In this document: piece by piece, positions 53,735-63,739 of the stretch
Position numbering within the stretch: the stretch's first letter is position 1
Layout: every line of letters begins with the position of its first letter
Assembly (NCBI GenBank): GCA_944326815.1
Contig: CALVFI010000009.1
Coordinates: forward strand, 124,001-188,000
Source of the DNA: an uncultured Rikenellaceae bacterium
GTDB lineage: Bacteria; Bacteroidota; Bacteroidia; Bacteroidales; Rikenellaceae
DNA: 64,000 nucleotides
Reading direction: 5' to 3'
Translations under genes and position numbers: made by a program
Notes under the pieces: model-generated
Databases searched by the model: none
Seen by the model: only the letters and a program-made list of their open reading frames with translations
Told to the model about the DNA's origin: nothing

Positions 53735-54619
53735 CTATTTGTCTAATCCGATTTTACATACATGTCCTGCGGCGCGCTCCTCGGCAATCTTCAGAGCACG
53801 TTGCTCCAGCGTCCGGTACATGCCTTGACGGCGCATTGCTTCGTCGAAATCCACCTGATGGCCGTCGAACTCCGGACCGTCCACGCAGGTAAAGACGGTT
53901 TTTCCGCCCACGCTTACGCGGCAGGCTCCGCACATTCCCGTGCCGTCTACCATCAGCGTGTTCAGACTGACGATGGTTTTGATGCCATAGGTTTTGGTCG
54001 TGGCAGCTACGAATTTCATCATGATCATCGGACCGATTGCTACCACCTCGTCGTAATGTTTACCTTGGCGATCGATTAGATCCTTGATCAGGTCGGTCAC
54101 GAGGCCTTTGAAACCCGCACTTCCGTCGTCCGTAGCAATGTACAGATGACCGGCTACGGCTTCCATCTCCTCCTGCATGATCAACATTTCCTTGTTTTTT
54201 GCACCGACGATCACGTCTGCCTCTACGCCATGTGTATGCAGCCATTTGACCTGCGGGTAGACCGGAGCGGTACCTACGCCGCCGGCTACAAACAGGATCT
54301 TCTTGGTTTGCAATGTTTCGGGGGCTTCGTGTACGAATTCCGAAGGACGGCCCAGCGGCCCTGCAAAGTCGGGCAGATAGTCGCCTTCATTGAGAGTGCA
54401 TATCTTTTTTGTCGATACGCCGATAGTCTGTATGACTATGGCTACGGTGCCTTTTTCTGCGTCGTAATCCGAAATGGTCAGCGGAACACGTTCTCCGTTC
54501 TCCGATGCGCGTACGATCACGAACTGTCCTGGTTGTGCCGCATGTGCTACGCGTGGTGCCTCGATGTTCATCATCCAGATGTTGGGCGCCAGCTCTTTTT
54601 TCTTGATTATCTTATACAT
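53735..54619 (-). CDS. NfnA-type FAD/NAD-binding ferredoxin-NADP reductase subunit
   Basis: This 294-residue protein resembles dihydroorotate dehydrogenase electron-transfer subunit PyrK. The FAD-binding part holds RVPLTISDYD, the nucleotide part starts at ILFVAGGVGTAPVYPQ, and a C-terminal [2Fe-2S] site has DGTGMCGACRVSVGG with a later FTCVDGPEF. NfnAB complexes bifurcate electrons between NADPH, NAD and ferredoxin in anaerobes. The pairing with the next gene supports that, and the absence of pyrD argues against PyrK. Confidence 0.87.
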   Translation of the reverse strand: MYKIIKKKELAPNIWMMNIEAPRVAHAAQPGQFVIVRASENGERVPLTISDYDAEKGTVAIVIQTIGVSTKKICTLNEGDYLPDFAGPLGRPSEFVHEAPETLQTKKILFVAGGVGTAPVYPQVKWLHTHGVEADVIVGAKNKEMLIMQEEMEAVAGHLYIATDDGSAGFKGLVTDLIKDLIDRQGKHYDEVVAIGPMIMMKFVAATTKTYGIKTIVSLNTLMVDGTGMCGACRVSVGGKTVFTCVDGPEFDGHQVDFDEAMRRQGMYRTLEQRALKIAEERAAGHVCKIGLDK

Positions 54620-54644
54620 AATGCAACAAGGTTGTTTCTTTGTA

Positions 54645-55730
54645 TTATTCCAGATCGGCCGCTACTCGCAAGTCCCGTACCGGGCGGCTGGGGTCGTTAG
54701 TTACGAGGGTAACCGTTCCGACCACAGTGCCGCTCTCCTCTTCTGCCGGATGGAGCGTCAGCCGAACCGTGAGACTTTTTCCGGGGGCGATGACCGTACC
54801 TGCCTTCAAGGTGCTGCTGACCACCCGACTGCTGCTGACCCACCGCACAATCAGTGGTTCCTTTCCCGTATTGGTTAATGTAAAGTCTCGGGTCGGCTCT
54901 TGGGTGCGTTTGATCTCGCCGACATGATAAAACGAGGTATTCACCTGAGCGTGCGGCGCCTTGGCATTTGAGGTGGCGGGGAAGCGGTCGATAGCCGTCA
55001 TGGTTGTGGATAACGGCAACAGCGCCCGTTTATCGTCAATTGTGAGCCAGACACGATCCGAGAGACGCCCCCATATCTCTCCGGCCCGAAGGTCGTATGT
55101 GACGGTGATTTCGCCTTTGCAGCCTGCACAGAGGGTCTTTGGGGCCGATACCTGCAGGAACCGGCTGCTGGGTTCGATGCTGTAGCCCAATGAGATCGGC
55201 TTGGTGGAGGTGTTCACGTAACCGACACTCATCGAGCGTGTGGATTGCTGTCCGATATATCGGTAGTTGAGTGACAGCCGGTTTACACGCAATCCGTTAC
55301 CCAGCGAGAAGGGATAGTCTTCTTCAACAGTACGGGGGCGGGGTATTACCTCACCTTTTACCATGATCTTATTGACATTGGCCTGGCCGTTGCTGATGAT
55401 ATAAATCTCTTTCATAAAGGCTCCGGGACGGTTAGCCGGGTCGTACGATATTTTGATCGTACTTTTTCTGCCCGGTAGGATAGGGGCTTTCGAGTATTCG
55501 GGTACGGTGCATCCGCAGGAGACCGAAACCTTTTCAATGACAAAAGGTTTGTTTCCCGTGTTGGTAAATTCGAAAACGTGCGCCACGACACCATCCGTCT
55601 CATTGATGATGCCGAAATCGTAAGTATCCTCCTCGAAGTGCATGGTTGAAGGTCTGCTGCCCGGCATTTGAGCCGTGCAGTAGCCGGAGAACGACATCAG
55701 GAGAATCACTAATATCAACAGACGCTTCAT
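54645..55730 (-). CDS. DUF1573 exported protein
   Basis: This 361-residue protein has a signal peptide (MKRLLILVILLMSFSGYCTAQ at its start, cleaved near residue 20). Three or more immunoglobulin-like repeats of the DUF1573 type follow, with the hallmark FEFTNTGNKPFVIEKVSVSCGCTVPEYS (key SCGCTVP). DUF1573 proteins are abundant in Bacteroidales envelopes, but their role is not established. A longer open frame begins 24 residues upstream; the ATG at 55730 after a promoter box and before the signal peptide is preferred. Confidence 0.87.
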   Translation of the reverse strand: MKRLLILVILLMSFSGYCTAQMPGSRPSTMHFEEDTYDFGIINETDGVVAHVFEFTNTGNKPFVIEKVSVSCGCTVPEYSKAPILPGRKSTIKISYDPANRPGAFMKEIYIISNGQANVNKIMVKGEVIPRPRTVEEDYPFSLGNGLRVNRLSLNYRYIGQQSTRSMSVGYVNTSTKPISLGYSIEPSSRFLQVSAPKTLCAGCKGEITVTYDLRAGEIWGRLSDRVWLTIDDKRALLPLSTTMTAIDRFPATSNAKAPHAQVNTSFYHVGEIKRTQEPTRDFTLTNTGKEPLIVRWVSSSRVVSSTLKAGTVIAPGKSLTVRLTLHPAEEESGTVVGTVTLVTNDPSRPVRDLRVAADLE

Positions 55731-55750
55731 AATCGTTAGAAATAATGTTG

Positions 55751-55758
55751 CAAAAATA
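55751..55758 (-). promoter_or_regulatory. Putative -7 element for the DUF1573 operon
   Basis: The minus strand reads TATTTTTG, matching TAnnTTTG, about 20 bases upstream of the ATG at 55730. It lies in the short gap after bioB. Confidence 0.4.
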
Positions 55759-55802
55759 ACATTTTCGGAGAAAAAACAATTTAAACACCGAAAATTAAAC
55801 AT

Positions 55803-56762
55803 TTATATCGAAAAACCTTCTTTTATAAACATTGCTTTGTCGGAATCGATATCGGAGCCGGAGGTGGTGAGCATGTCGCCTACGATCGAGGCACTGATTC
55901 CGGCATGTAATAGCGTGCGCTCGAGATGTTTGACGGCTCCGCGACCTCCTGCGAATCGGATGTGTGCTTCGGGGTTAATAATTCGTAACAGGGCGGCACT
56001 TCGGAGTACTTCATCGTCGGAAAGAGGCGGCATGTTTTCGAGGGCCGTGCCTTTGATTGGGTTGAGAATGTTCAGCGGGATGGATTTGATTCCCAGCTCT
56101 TGCAGGGTTACCCCCAGTTCGATGCGGTGTGCTTCGGTTTCTCCCATGCCGATGATGCCTCCCGAGCAGACCTCAAGGCCAGCCTCCTGGGCCCAACGGA
56201 TCGTTTGGATCTTTTCGGCCGAAGTATGTGTGGTACAGAGTTGCGGAAAGTACGAGGGAGCGGTTTCGAGGTTGCAATGGTATCGAGTGACGCCGCTCTC
56301 CCTGAGCCGTACGAGTTGACTTTTGTTGAGTAGCCCCATCGAGGCACAAAGCGATATGTGGACCTCACGGCCGATTGTCTCGAAGATGGTGCAACAACGG
56401 TCGATCTCCGCATCGGTCATCGTGCGTCCGCTGGTGACGAGCGAAAATCGTCTCACCCCTTTGTTCGCGTTGTGTCGGGCCAGGTCGAGCGCCTCGGCAG
56501 CGTCTACAAGCGGATAGACCTCGATGTCGGTGTGGTGAAACTTCGATTGTGAACACCATTTGCAGTTCTCCGTGCAACGTCCCGACCGGGCATTCATGAT
56601 GGAACAAGTGTCAAAATAATGTCCTGTGAAATGTTCACGAAGGCGACCGGCCAGCGCACAAAGCGACGCGGTATCGGTCCGAGCGGCAAGATCCATCGCT
56701 TCATCGTATCCTAAGCGGTGCCCTTGTTCTATTTTTTTTGCAAGAATTTCGATCTCTTTCAT
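55803..56762 (-). CDS. bioB: Biotin synthase
   Basis: This 319-residue radical SAM enzyme inserts sulfur into dethiobiotin. The SAM-cluster motif is CTENCKWC in RSGRCTENCKWCSQSKFH. The second [2Fe-2S] cluster ligands are expected among the Cys and Arg residues further on, such as HISLCASMG, and the barrel motif VCSGGIIGMGETEAHRIELG (key GGIIGMGE) is present. Start ATG at 56762 is used instead of an upstream frame opening. It is divergent from bioD across about 60 bases, which hold a -7 box. Confidence 0.93.
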   Translation of the reverse strand: MKEIEILAKKIEQGHRLGYDEAMDLAARTDTASLCALAGRLREHFTGHYFDTCSIMNARSGRCTENCKWCSQSKFHHTDIEVYPLVDAAEALDLARHNANKGVRRFSLVTSGRTMTDAEIDRCCTIFETIGREVHISLCASMGLLNKSQLVRLRESGVTRYHCNLETAPSYFPQLCTTHTSAEKIQTIRWAQEAGLEVCSGGIIGMGETEAHRIELGVTLQELGIKSIPLNILNPIKGTALENMPPLSDDEVLRSAALLRIINPEAHIRFAGGRGAVKHLERTLLHAGISASIVGDMLTTSGSDIDSDKAMFIKEGFSI

Positions 56763-56786
56763 GTCGTGAATATTGATCTTTCTTTG

Positions 56787-56794
56787 CAAAGGTA
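56787..56794 (-). promoter_or_regulatory. Putative -7 element for bioB
   Basis: The minus strand reads TACCTTTG, matching TAnnTTTG, 25 bases before the bioB ATG. No BirA-type operator palindrome is recognisable in the bioB-bioD gap. Confidence 0.45.
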
Positions 56795-56821
56795 GTACTT
56801 TTACGGTACAAAAGAGACAGA

Positions 56822-57487
56822 ATGGAGATGAAAACAGCCTATTTCGTTAGCGGCATTGATACTGATGCCGGGAAGACATTTGCCACGGGGGTGCTTGCTG
56901 CTCGGTGGCGTGCAGAAGGCCGACGGGTTATTACGCAGAAACTGATTCAGACCGATTGCACGGGAATTTCGCAGGATATTGCGATGCATCGTCGCATTAT
57001 GGGAACGGGGCTTTTGCCCGTGGATCTCGACTACACAACTTGCCCGATTCGTTTTGCGTACCCCTCTTCGCCGGATTTGGCTGCCCGGCTCGAAGGCAAG
57101 GAGGTCGATCTGGAGCCTGCACTTCGGAGTACGGAAAAGTTGCTGAAGGATTACGATACCGTGCTGATCGAAGGTGCCGGGGGACTATTGGTTCCGATTC
57201 GGGGTCTCTATACGATGTTGGATTATGCCGTGGAGCATCGTTTGCCGTTGATCCTGGTGACGAATCCCAAGTTGGGAAGCGTAAATCATACGTTGTTGAG
57301 TCTCGAAGTGTGTCGCCATCGTCGGGCTCAGGTGGCCTATCTGGTTTACAACCACTATCCGGAGACCTCGCCCGAGATTACGGCAGATACCCGCGAGGTA
57401 TTTCTGCGCTACCTGGCAGAATATCTTCCTGCCTGCAAATTCGAGGAGGTTCCTTTCCAGTCGGGTTTCGAGACTGCAGCCCATTAA
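56822..57487 (+). CDS. bioD: Dethiobiotin synthetase
   Basis: This 221-residue P-loop enzyme closes the ureido ring of dethiobiotin with CO2 and ATP. It has the N-terminal GIDTDAGKTFATGVLAARW Walker A variant, the QKLIQTDCTG segment, IEGAGGLLVPI, and VTNPKLGSVNHTLLSLE, all typical of BioD. A second ATG two codons on is possible. It diverges from bioB and converges with the regulator gene. Taken with bioF-G-C, only bioA is missing from the window. Confidence 0.93.
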   Translation: MEMKTAYFVSGIDTDAGKTFATGVLAARWRAEGRRVITQKLIQTDCTGISQDIAMHRRIMGTGLLPVDLDYTTCPIRFAYPSSPDLAARLEGKEVDLEPALRSTEKLLKDYDTVLIEGAGGLLVPIRGLYTMLDYAVEHRLPLILVTNPKLGSVNHTLLSLEVCRHRRAQVAYLVYNHYPETSPEITADTREVFLRYLAEYLPACKFEEVPFQSGFETAAH

Positions 57488-57512
57488 TTAGGGCTGTCAG
57501 CCATTCATAACT

Positions 57513-60500
57513 CTATTTTTTGCGGTGTTGTTCCGCATACTCCTTGGGCGAGATGCCGAAGTGTTCGCGGAAACACTTTGTGAAGTAGGAGTGTGAGTTG
57601 AACCCGACGCTGTACATAATCTCGGAGATGCGCATGCTGCTCTGAGAAAGATACTGTGCAGCCCGTTTGAGTCGTACTGTACGGATGAATTCGTTGATCG
57701 ACTCTCCCGTCAAGGCCTTGACTTTACGGTAAACTTGCTGGTAGGAGTAACGTGAAATTTCGCATAGTTCCTGAATGCCGAATTCGGAATTGTCCATGTT
57801 CTCCTCGATTACCTTTACCAGATTGCTGATGAACTTGTCGCTTTCCGATTCGATGTTGATCTCCGAGGGGTCGGAGAGGAGTTTTTGCCGATAACGTTCC
57901 TGTAATTTGATCCGTTGGTCGATCAGCATATCTACGCGAGTGCGCAATGTCTTGACGCTAAATGGTTTGGATATATATCCGTCAGCTCCTGCAGCATAGC
58001 CTTCTGCCCGATTTTCTTCGTCGCCTTTGGCTGTAAGCAGTATGAAGGGAATGTGACAAGTGAGCATGTCTTCTTTGAGACGTTTGCATAGTTCGAATCC
58101 GTCCATACCGGGCATCATCAAATCGCTCACCACCAGATCGGGATAGATGTTTCGAATGGCCTCCCAGCCTTCCGAGCCATCTTTGGCCGTGTATACTTCG
58201 TATTGATCCTCCAGATTCATCCGAATGAAAGCCCGCATGTCTTCATTGTCCTCTACGACCAATATTTTAGGTTTTCGTTCCGTTGTTTCAGTTTCCGATT
58301 GTTCAAGCGCGGGATTTGTGACAACTGTGTGTTGACTTGTTTCCGGATCGAGCGGTAGGGTGAATGTGAAGGTACTGCCTTTGCTCGGGATGCTTTCTAC
58401 GGTGAGTGTGCCTCCGTGCAGTTCGACGAAATCCTTGGCCAGCATCAGTCCGATACCTGTTCCGTGGATGGACTCGAACGAGGGATTGTTTCCTTGGTAG
58501 AAACGTTCGAAAATGTGCTCCCGATCGGCGGCCGTGATACCAATCCCGGTATCTGACACCTCTACGGTTGCATATCTCCGTTGGTCGTCTTTACGCAAGG
58601 AGACGGACACGCCGATATGTCCGTTGTCTGCAGTGAACTTGAACGCATTCGAAAGCAGATTGTAGAGTACCTTTTCTACTTTATCACGGTCGAATTGGAG
58701 GTTGATTTCCGTTTCCGACGATTCGAAATCATAGTCTATGTGACGACGTTGAGCATGGTCGATGAACGAGTTGTATATCTGGCGGGTGAAGGCAACGAAC
58801 TCTCCGGCACTGGGGTTGAGTTTCATTTTGCCGTTGTCGAACTTCCGGAGGTCCATGATCTGCTCGATCAGCCTCAGCAGCCGTTCTCCGTTTTGACGCA
58901 TGAGCGCAAGTTGGGCACGTTGCCGTTCGTCCTGAATCGATTCGCTCAGGTTTTCGATTGGCCCGAGAATCAGTGAGAGCGGTGTCTTGAATTCGTGGGA
59001 CACATTGGTGAAGAAGCGCATTTTGATCTGGTTCAACTCCTCCATCTTCATGCGTTCGAGTTTTTCAAGTTTCAATTCTGACGAGAGTTTGATTTTCGTA
59101 ATCGTCAGATTGTACGCGATGATGATAATAGCAACGATAACCCCCAGATAAAACAGATAGGCCCACCAACTCAGCCACCAGGGCGGCAGGATACGAACCT
59201 CTATGCGTGCCTGCTCTTCGCTCCATATTCCATCCGGATTGCATGCCTTTACAGTGAAGACGTACTTCCCGCGAGAGAGATTGGAATAGGAGGCGAAATT
59301 CTGTGTCCCGCCCGTCATTTGCCACTCTTTGTCGTATCCTTCTAATCGATAGGCGTATTTGTTGTTGACCGAAGAGGCGTAGTTGAGTAACGAGAAGTTA
59401 AACCGGAAAGAATTTTCGTTATAGCGTAGTTTGATCTTTTTTGTGTTGAGAATCGATTGTTTCAGTATGATGCGTTTCCCGACTTTCTGCCCGGGTTGTA
59501 CCTCTTTGTTCCACACACTGAAGGAAGTGATTGCGATTGGAGCTTGGTTCTCGTTCAGAAGGATTTCGTCCGGATGGAAGCGGATGAATCCTCCATTGCC
59601 TCCCATATAGATATGTCCGCTATCATCAGTACCGAAACTGTTGTAGGCCATTTCGTCGATGCCGAGATCCTGATTCAGGTCGCAGACGATCTTATTCCGG
59701 TCTACAGGATTGTACATGATTAATTTGTTGGTAGTTGCTATCCATATACGTCCTTTGTCATCCGACGTGAGTGTGCGGACCGAGGCCGAGAGATCCAGAT
59801 CGTTTTCGAAACGTTCGAATTGCTCCGTTTTTGGGTCAAGTCGGCACAATCCTCGATCCGTACCTACCCATACATCCCCTGTCGGGTCTACATGAATGGT
59901 GGCAATACGGTTACTGATAAGACTGTGAGGATTGTCCTTTTGGAATTTGTATACGACGATGCGATCCGTATGTTTTTCGTATTTGAACAGCCCTTCTTGC
60001 GTCGCTTGGAACCAGATGTTTCCCTCTTTGTCGACGTCCATATAGCCGATATCGCAGTTGTCGGCTTTAATGATGTCGCTGATTAGGCGGGTGCGGTATT
60101 CCAGGCGTTCGATGCCTCCGTCAGGGCGGTAATGCGGCGTGATGAAACAGAGTCCGCTACTGATATTGGTCACGATATCGTGATCTTTATCCTCCTTGAT
60201 GTCGTATATGTATTTGAGCGAAAAGTCCGGATTGGTATAGCCGGCGCGGATGAATCGGTTGCTTGCCCGATCGTAGTAATCGATTCCGTCATTGGTGCCG
60301 AACCACATCGTGCCGTGGCTGTCGCAAATGATACGTTTGACGATGCTGTGGGAGACGCCTTGTGCAGCCCCGTATTTATGACAAACGATCCCATGTGCCG
60401 TAGTGTCATACCGCAGGATGCCTTCGTTCGTGGTGACCCACAACGAATGGTCGGGACCTACATATACGTCGTTGACGATGGCTTTTCGAACGTGTTCATC

Positions 60501-61571
60501 GCGGCCCTCCGTCAAACGGAAAAAATCGATCTTTTTGCGGTTAAGATTCAGTTTGGCCAGACCGCAATCCGTCCCTACCCAGATGATGTCCTGTTGGTCA
60601 CGGAATAACGTACGCAAGGAGTTGTTCGGTATGGAGGTAGCGTCCAGCAGGGAACTGTTGTAGGAGTCTATCTGTCCTGTACGTGTATCGTAGAGGGAGA
60701 GTCCGTTGGCTGTCGCCAGCAGCAGCCGATTGTCGTCGTAATTAAGGATGCTCTTTATGTCGTTATCCGCTAAACCGCTGTCTTCCGCACGGAATGTGTT
60801 CAGATAGACGCCAGGTTTGCCTATGTCCATGACGACAAGCCCGTTAGAACTTCCTATATAGAGTAGGTTAGGTGTTGTCGGCGGAATGTATAAGCCGTTG
60901 ATCAGGTTATTGTATTGATCGTTAGGAAGTTTCCTGCGGGCATCGTAGCGCACGAAACTGTTATCAGTAGGGTTGAATCGATACAGTCCGTCGAAGGTGC
61001 CAAGCCATAGCATGCCGTTCCGGTCGCCGCAAATGGCGCGGATTTCATTGGCCATACGGTCGAATGCGTTGGGCATCAGCACGAAATAATTGATATAGCG
61101 TTTCTCGAGGTCGAGACGGATGAGTCCTTCGAGCGTCCCGATCCACAGAACACCCTGTGGATCATCATAGATGCAGCGAATGCGCAGATTGTTCAGTAGA
61201 CCCAAAGAGTCGTTGTCTGCCCGATATTTGATGAAAGTTTCCGTGTCGGGATCATAGAGGTTCAGACCCTTTTCCGTCCCCACCCACATGGCTCCGTTTC
61301 GGGCAATGTGGACGCAATTGATATACGAAGCGCTGATGCTGTTCGGATCGTCCGGATTATGTCGGAATATCTCGAAATTATATCCGTCGTAGCGGTTCAG
61401 ACCATCCGAGGTTCCGAACCACATCAATCCCGAGCGGTCTTGGGCAATACTGAAAACCAACTTGTCCGAAAGTCCTGTGTCGATCGACAAGTTGTTGAAA
61501 TGAAGATTGATATTCTGAGCTTCGGAAGACAGACAGAACAGTAATAGAAGTCCGGTCCAGAAACGTTTCAT
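57513..61571 (-). CDS. Hybrid two-component sensor/regulator (HTCS)
   Basis: This 1352-residue one-protein sensor-regulator begins with a signal peptide. A periplasmic pair of seven-bladed propellers built from Reg_prop repeats (for example GLMWFGTSDGLNRYDG) is followed by a Y_Y_Y domain. One membrane helix lies near residue 790 (WWAYLFYLGVIVAIIIIAYN), then HisKA with FFTNVSHEFKTPLSLILGP, HATPase with a DTGIGI motif, and a receiver with the Asp in VVSDLMMPGMDG. A C-terminal AraC helix-turn-helix ends in HFGISPKEYAEQH. It should sense a glycan fragment and activate the neighbouring hydrolase genes. Confidence 0.95.
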   Translation of the reverse strand: MKRFWTGLLLLFCLSSEAQNINLHFNNLSIDTGLSDKLVFSIAQDRSGLMWFGTSDGLNRYDGYNFEIFRHNPDDPNSISASYINCVHIARNGAMWVGTEKGLNLYDPDTETFIKYRADNDSLGLLNNLRIRCIYDDPQGVLWIGTLEGLIRLDLEKRYINYFVLMPNAFDRMANEIRAICGDRNGMLWLGTFDGLYRFNPTDNSFVRYDARRKLPNDQYNNLINGLYIPPTTPNLLYIGSSNGLVVMDIGKPGVYLNTFRAEDSGLADNDIKSILNYDDNRLLLATANGLSLYDTRTGQIDSYNSSLLDATSIPNNSLRTLFRDQQDIIWVGTDCGLAKLNLNRKKIDFFRLTEGRDEHVRKAIVNDVYVGPDHSLWVTTNEGILRYDTTAHGIVCHKYGAAQGVSHSIVKRIICDSHGTMWFGTNDGIDYYDRASNRFIRAGYTNPDFSLKYIYDIKEDKDHDIVTNISSGLCFITPHYRPDGGIERLEYRTRLISDIIKADNCDIGYMDVDKEGNIWFQATQEGLFKYEKHTDRIVVYKFQKDNPHSLISNRIATIHVDPTGDVWVGTDRGLCRLDPKTEQFERFENDLDLSASVRTLTSDDKGRIWIATTNKLIMYNPVDRNKIVCDLNQDLGIDEMAYNSFGTDDSGHIYMGGNGGFIRFHPDEILLNENQAPIAITSFSVWNKEVQPGQKVGKRIILKQSILNTKKIKLRYNENSFRFNFSLLNYASSVNNKYAYRLEGYDKEWQMTGGTQNFASYSNLSRGKYVFTVKACNPDGIWSEEQARIEVRILPPWWLSWWAYLFYLGVIVAIIIIAYNLTITKIKLSSELKLEKLERMKMEELNQIKMRFFTNVSHEFKTPLSLILGPIENLSESIQDERQRAQLALMRQNGERLLRLIEQIMDLRKFDNGKMKLNPSAGEFVAFTRQIYNSFIDHAQRRHIDYDFESSETEINLQFDRDKVEKVLYNLLSNAFKFTADNGHIGVSVSLRKDDQRRYATVEVSDTGIGITAADREHIFERFYQGNNPSFESIHGTGIGLMLAKDFVELHGGTLTVESIPSKGSTFTFTLPLDPETSQHTVVTNPALEQSETETTERKPKILVVEDNEDMRAFIRMNLEDQYEVYTAKDGSEGWEAIRNIYPDLVVSDLMMPGMDGFELCKRLKEDMLTCHIPFILLTAKGDEENRAEGYAAGADGYISKPFSVKTLRTRVDMLIDQRIKLQERYRQKLLSDPSEINIESESDKFISNLVKVIEENMDNSEFGIQELCEISRYSYQQVYRKVKALTGESINEFIRTVRLKRAAQYLSQSSMRISEIMYSVGFNSHSYFTKCFREHFGISPKEYAEQHRKK

Positions 61572-61592
61572 CGGTGTTGATTTTAGGTAAAA

Positions 61593-61600
61593 CAAAGATA
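61593..61600 (-). promoter_or_regulatory. Putative -7 element for the HTCS gene
   Basis: The minus strand reads TATCTTTG, matching TAnnTTTG, 22 bases upstream of the ATG at 61571. Confidence 0.5.
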
Positions 61601-61662
61601 CGATTTCTTCAGCTTTTTTTGATATTTTTTCGGTGGAATCCGCATGAATTCTCCCCGGAAAC

Positions 61663-61693
61663 AAAAAGGGAATCTATAGTTGATTCCCCTTTT
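61663..61693 (-). terminator. Putative terminator after the GH-A hydrolase gene
   Basis: Minus-strand inverted repeat AAAAGGGGAATC, 7-base loop, GATTCCCTTTTTG-type complement (one extra C). It separates the hydrolase gene from the HTCS gene. Confidence 0.65.
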
Positions 61694-61729
61694 GCACACA
61701 TTTCCCTATCATTAACCTTAACTATATTT

Positions 61730-63736
61730 TCATCGGGTTTTATCATAAAGATAAACGACGCATTCACCGGCTGACAGCTTGATCTTGTTGCCGGACAGAA
61801 TCCCTTGACCACAGAGGATTTTGGAGGGTGTTGTGACGTTCCCTGCCAGTTCAATCTCTACCGGTTGATGTTGTTTGTTTATCAGTACTACCATATTTTG
61901 TTTGGGCGATTCCATGATGCGCATCAGCACGTTGTTGACGGGACGGGCAAAACATAGGGGCGCCTCTGCGATGGCTTCCTGGCAGAATGTACCATAAAAG
62001 TCGACGACTCCGGCGTTATCACGCTGCCATCCGCCCAGTTCGATCAACGATGGGAACCAGATTACCTCGCCTTTGCCGTATTTGTGACGTGTGGCCACTA
62101 CATCATTGCCATCCATGGCGATGGTTTGTGCTTTGTCTGGTCGCAGAATACCTTTCCACATGTGAACGGGTATCGTTGTGGCAGGTTGTTCGCACTTCAT
62201 GGTGAAGTAGGGGGCGATCACTTTGTATTCGCTGATTTGACCGCCGAAGCATTTACGCAACGGATAGTCGTCCATGAGCAGGCAATGCATATTTTCGTCA
62301 TAATAGCCTGTCAGACCGGTGACAATCAGTCGTCCGCCGTCACGTACGAAGGTATCCAGTTTTGTCCAGCTGTAAGAGGGCAATGCTACGAGATTCGGGA
62401 GTACGACGGTTTTGCCTTTCGGATTGCTCCAGTCGTATTGCTGCATTTCGCACACCTCGGGAATGACACCCCATGCGGAGAGGGCCTCGTAAGCTCCGGC
62501 CAGTGATTTCATCGTGGCACTGCTCTTTCGGCCTTCGTTTCGGTTGTCTTTGGACACAGCGGCATTCTTTTCCTGAGTCAGCAACGACTCCATGTTATAC
62601 AGGAGTGTGATATTGCTTTTGGCGGGTTCGGCCTCCTGGAAGAACGTCTTGTTTTCGATCACTGTTTTAGCCACTTGGGCTGCTGACTGTAACCGATCGC
62701 TTGGCTGGCGCTGGAAGTCGATCATGCCCCATTCGCCGGCTTCCATGACCGAGGCGCGTTGATTTAACGTCCAGAAAATCACACCTTCACATCCTGCGGC
62801 AATACCTGTCCAGAGCCATTGGGTGATCTCCTCGGCCGTGGGACATAGCATTTCGTTGCCGCTTGCGGTGACATTACCGCCTTGCATCTCCGTGATCCAG
62901 AACGGGTTTTTCCCGGCGGCTGTACGCACTACGTCGGCCATCAAAGAAATCCCGAGTGGATATTGAGGGCGTGTAAAGTAGTCGAAATGCCAGCTCAGGT
63001 GCATCGACACTCCCAGTGAGGTGAGGAATTTTTCATAGGCCGGGAAATCATAGTCGATGAGGTTGTCGAACAACTGGTGTGGATTGATGTGCGTGTAGTG
63101 TTCTTTATCGTACAGTTTTACCTGATCGGCAATCCAATTCAGATACCAGGCCGTGTAATACATGTGGAAATACTCTGCCGTGAAATCCGCTTTGAGAAAT
63201 CCGTTGTTGTATGTCGGAGCTTTTTGTGCGGCTTTCCATTGAGCATAGATTTCGTCTACAAGATCATTTTGTGCCGGGCCGCTACCGCCTGTTCCCGGTT
63301 CATTCTGGAGTACCCAGGTGTAGAGCGCGGGTTTGTCCTTGAAATGGGTGACTACGGCCTGTATATACCCGGCGATTTCGTCTAAATGGGCCTTCGAACG
63401 CGGATATTTAAAGCCGCCTACGTCCGTCAATTGGTCGGTCGGAGGGAACAATGTTGCGAACAGTTTGACACCATATTTTTTTGCGGCGTCGAAAGCTTTG
63501 TCATAGAGCGTAAAATCCCACGAACCGTCGGCCTGCAACATATGGGCTCCGAACATTCGGATGCGGGCCACCTCCATGTGGTTCTCATTCAATATCCGGA
63601 AGAATTGGTCGATGTCCTTGTCTGTTTGCCCCGGTTCAATGAATACCTGAGCTCCGATCAGCGGATAATCGGTTTTCTGTGCGTATAGACATTGGCATAA
63701 AAGACCGAAAGTCAGCAGAATAAGTAGTTTTTTCAT
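61730..63736 (-). CDS. Exported clan GH-A glycoside hydrolase (GH42-like beta-galactosidase type)
   Basis: This 668-residue protein has a signal peptide ending near residue 19 (…CLYAQ). A TIM-barrel domain (about 25-400) carries the acid/base Glu in WVLQNEPG and the nucleophile Glu in FWITEMQGG. A trimerisation-like Rossmann domain (about 425-600, VVLPNLVALPSYSW…DGGRLIVTGL) and a small beta domain follow. This order fits GH42-type beta-galactosidases, though N-terminal motifs differ, so a related GH-A family is possible. It is 3 bases after a GH2 gene and beside an HTCS, in a glycan-utilisation locus. Confidence 0.8.
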   Translation of the reverse strand: MKKLLILLTFGLLCQCLYAQKTDYPLIGAQVFIEPGQTDKDIDQFFRILNENHMEVARIRMFGAHMLQADGSWDFTLYDKAFDAAKKYGVKLFATLFPPTDQLTDVGGFKYPRSKAHLDEIAGYIQAVVTHFKDKPALYTWVLQNEPGTGGSGPAQNDLVDEIYAQWKAAQKAPTYNNGFLKADFTAEYFHMYYTAWYLNWIADQVKLYDKEHYTHINPHQLFDNLIDYDFPAYEKFLTSLGVSMHLSWHFDYFTRPQYPLGISLMADVVRTAAGKNPFWITEMQGGNVTASGNEMLCPTAEEITQWLWTGIAAGCEGVIFWTLNQRASVMEAGEWGMIDFQRQPSDRLQSAAQVAKTVIENKTFFQEAEPAKSNITLLYNMESLLTQEKNAAVSKDNRNEGRKSSATMKSLAGAYEALSAWGVIPEVCEMQQYDWSNPKGKTVVLPNLVALPSYSWTKLDTFVRDGGRLIVTGLTGYYDENMHCLLMDDYPLRKCFGGQISEYKVIAPYFTMKCEQPATTIPVHMWKGILRPDKAQTIAMDGNDVVATRHKYGKGEVIWFPSLIELGGWQRDNAGVVDFYGTFCQEAIAEAPLCFARPVNNVLMRIMESPKQNMVVLINKQHQPVEIELAGNVTTPSKILCGQGILSGNKIKLSAGECVVYLYDKTR

Positions 63737-63739
63737 GCG

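Noticed and set aside
56763..56821. BirA operator between bioB and bioD
   Set aside because: Only a short TTTGCAAA palindrome is visible, which overlaps the -7 box. It does not match the known TTGTTAACC-type half sites.
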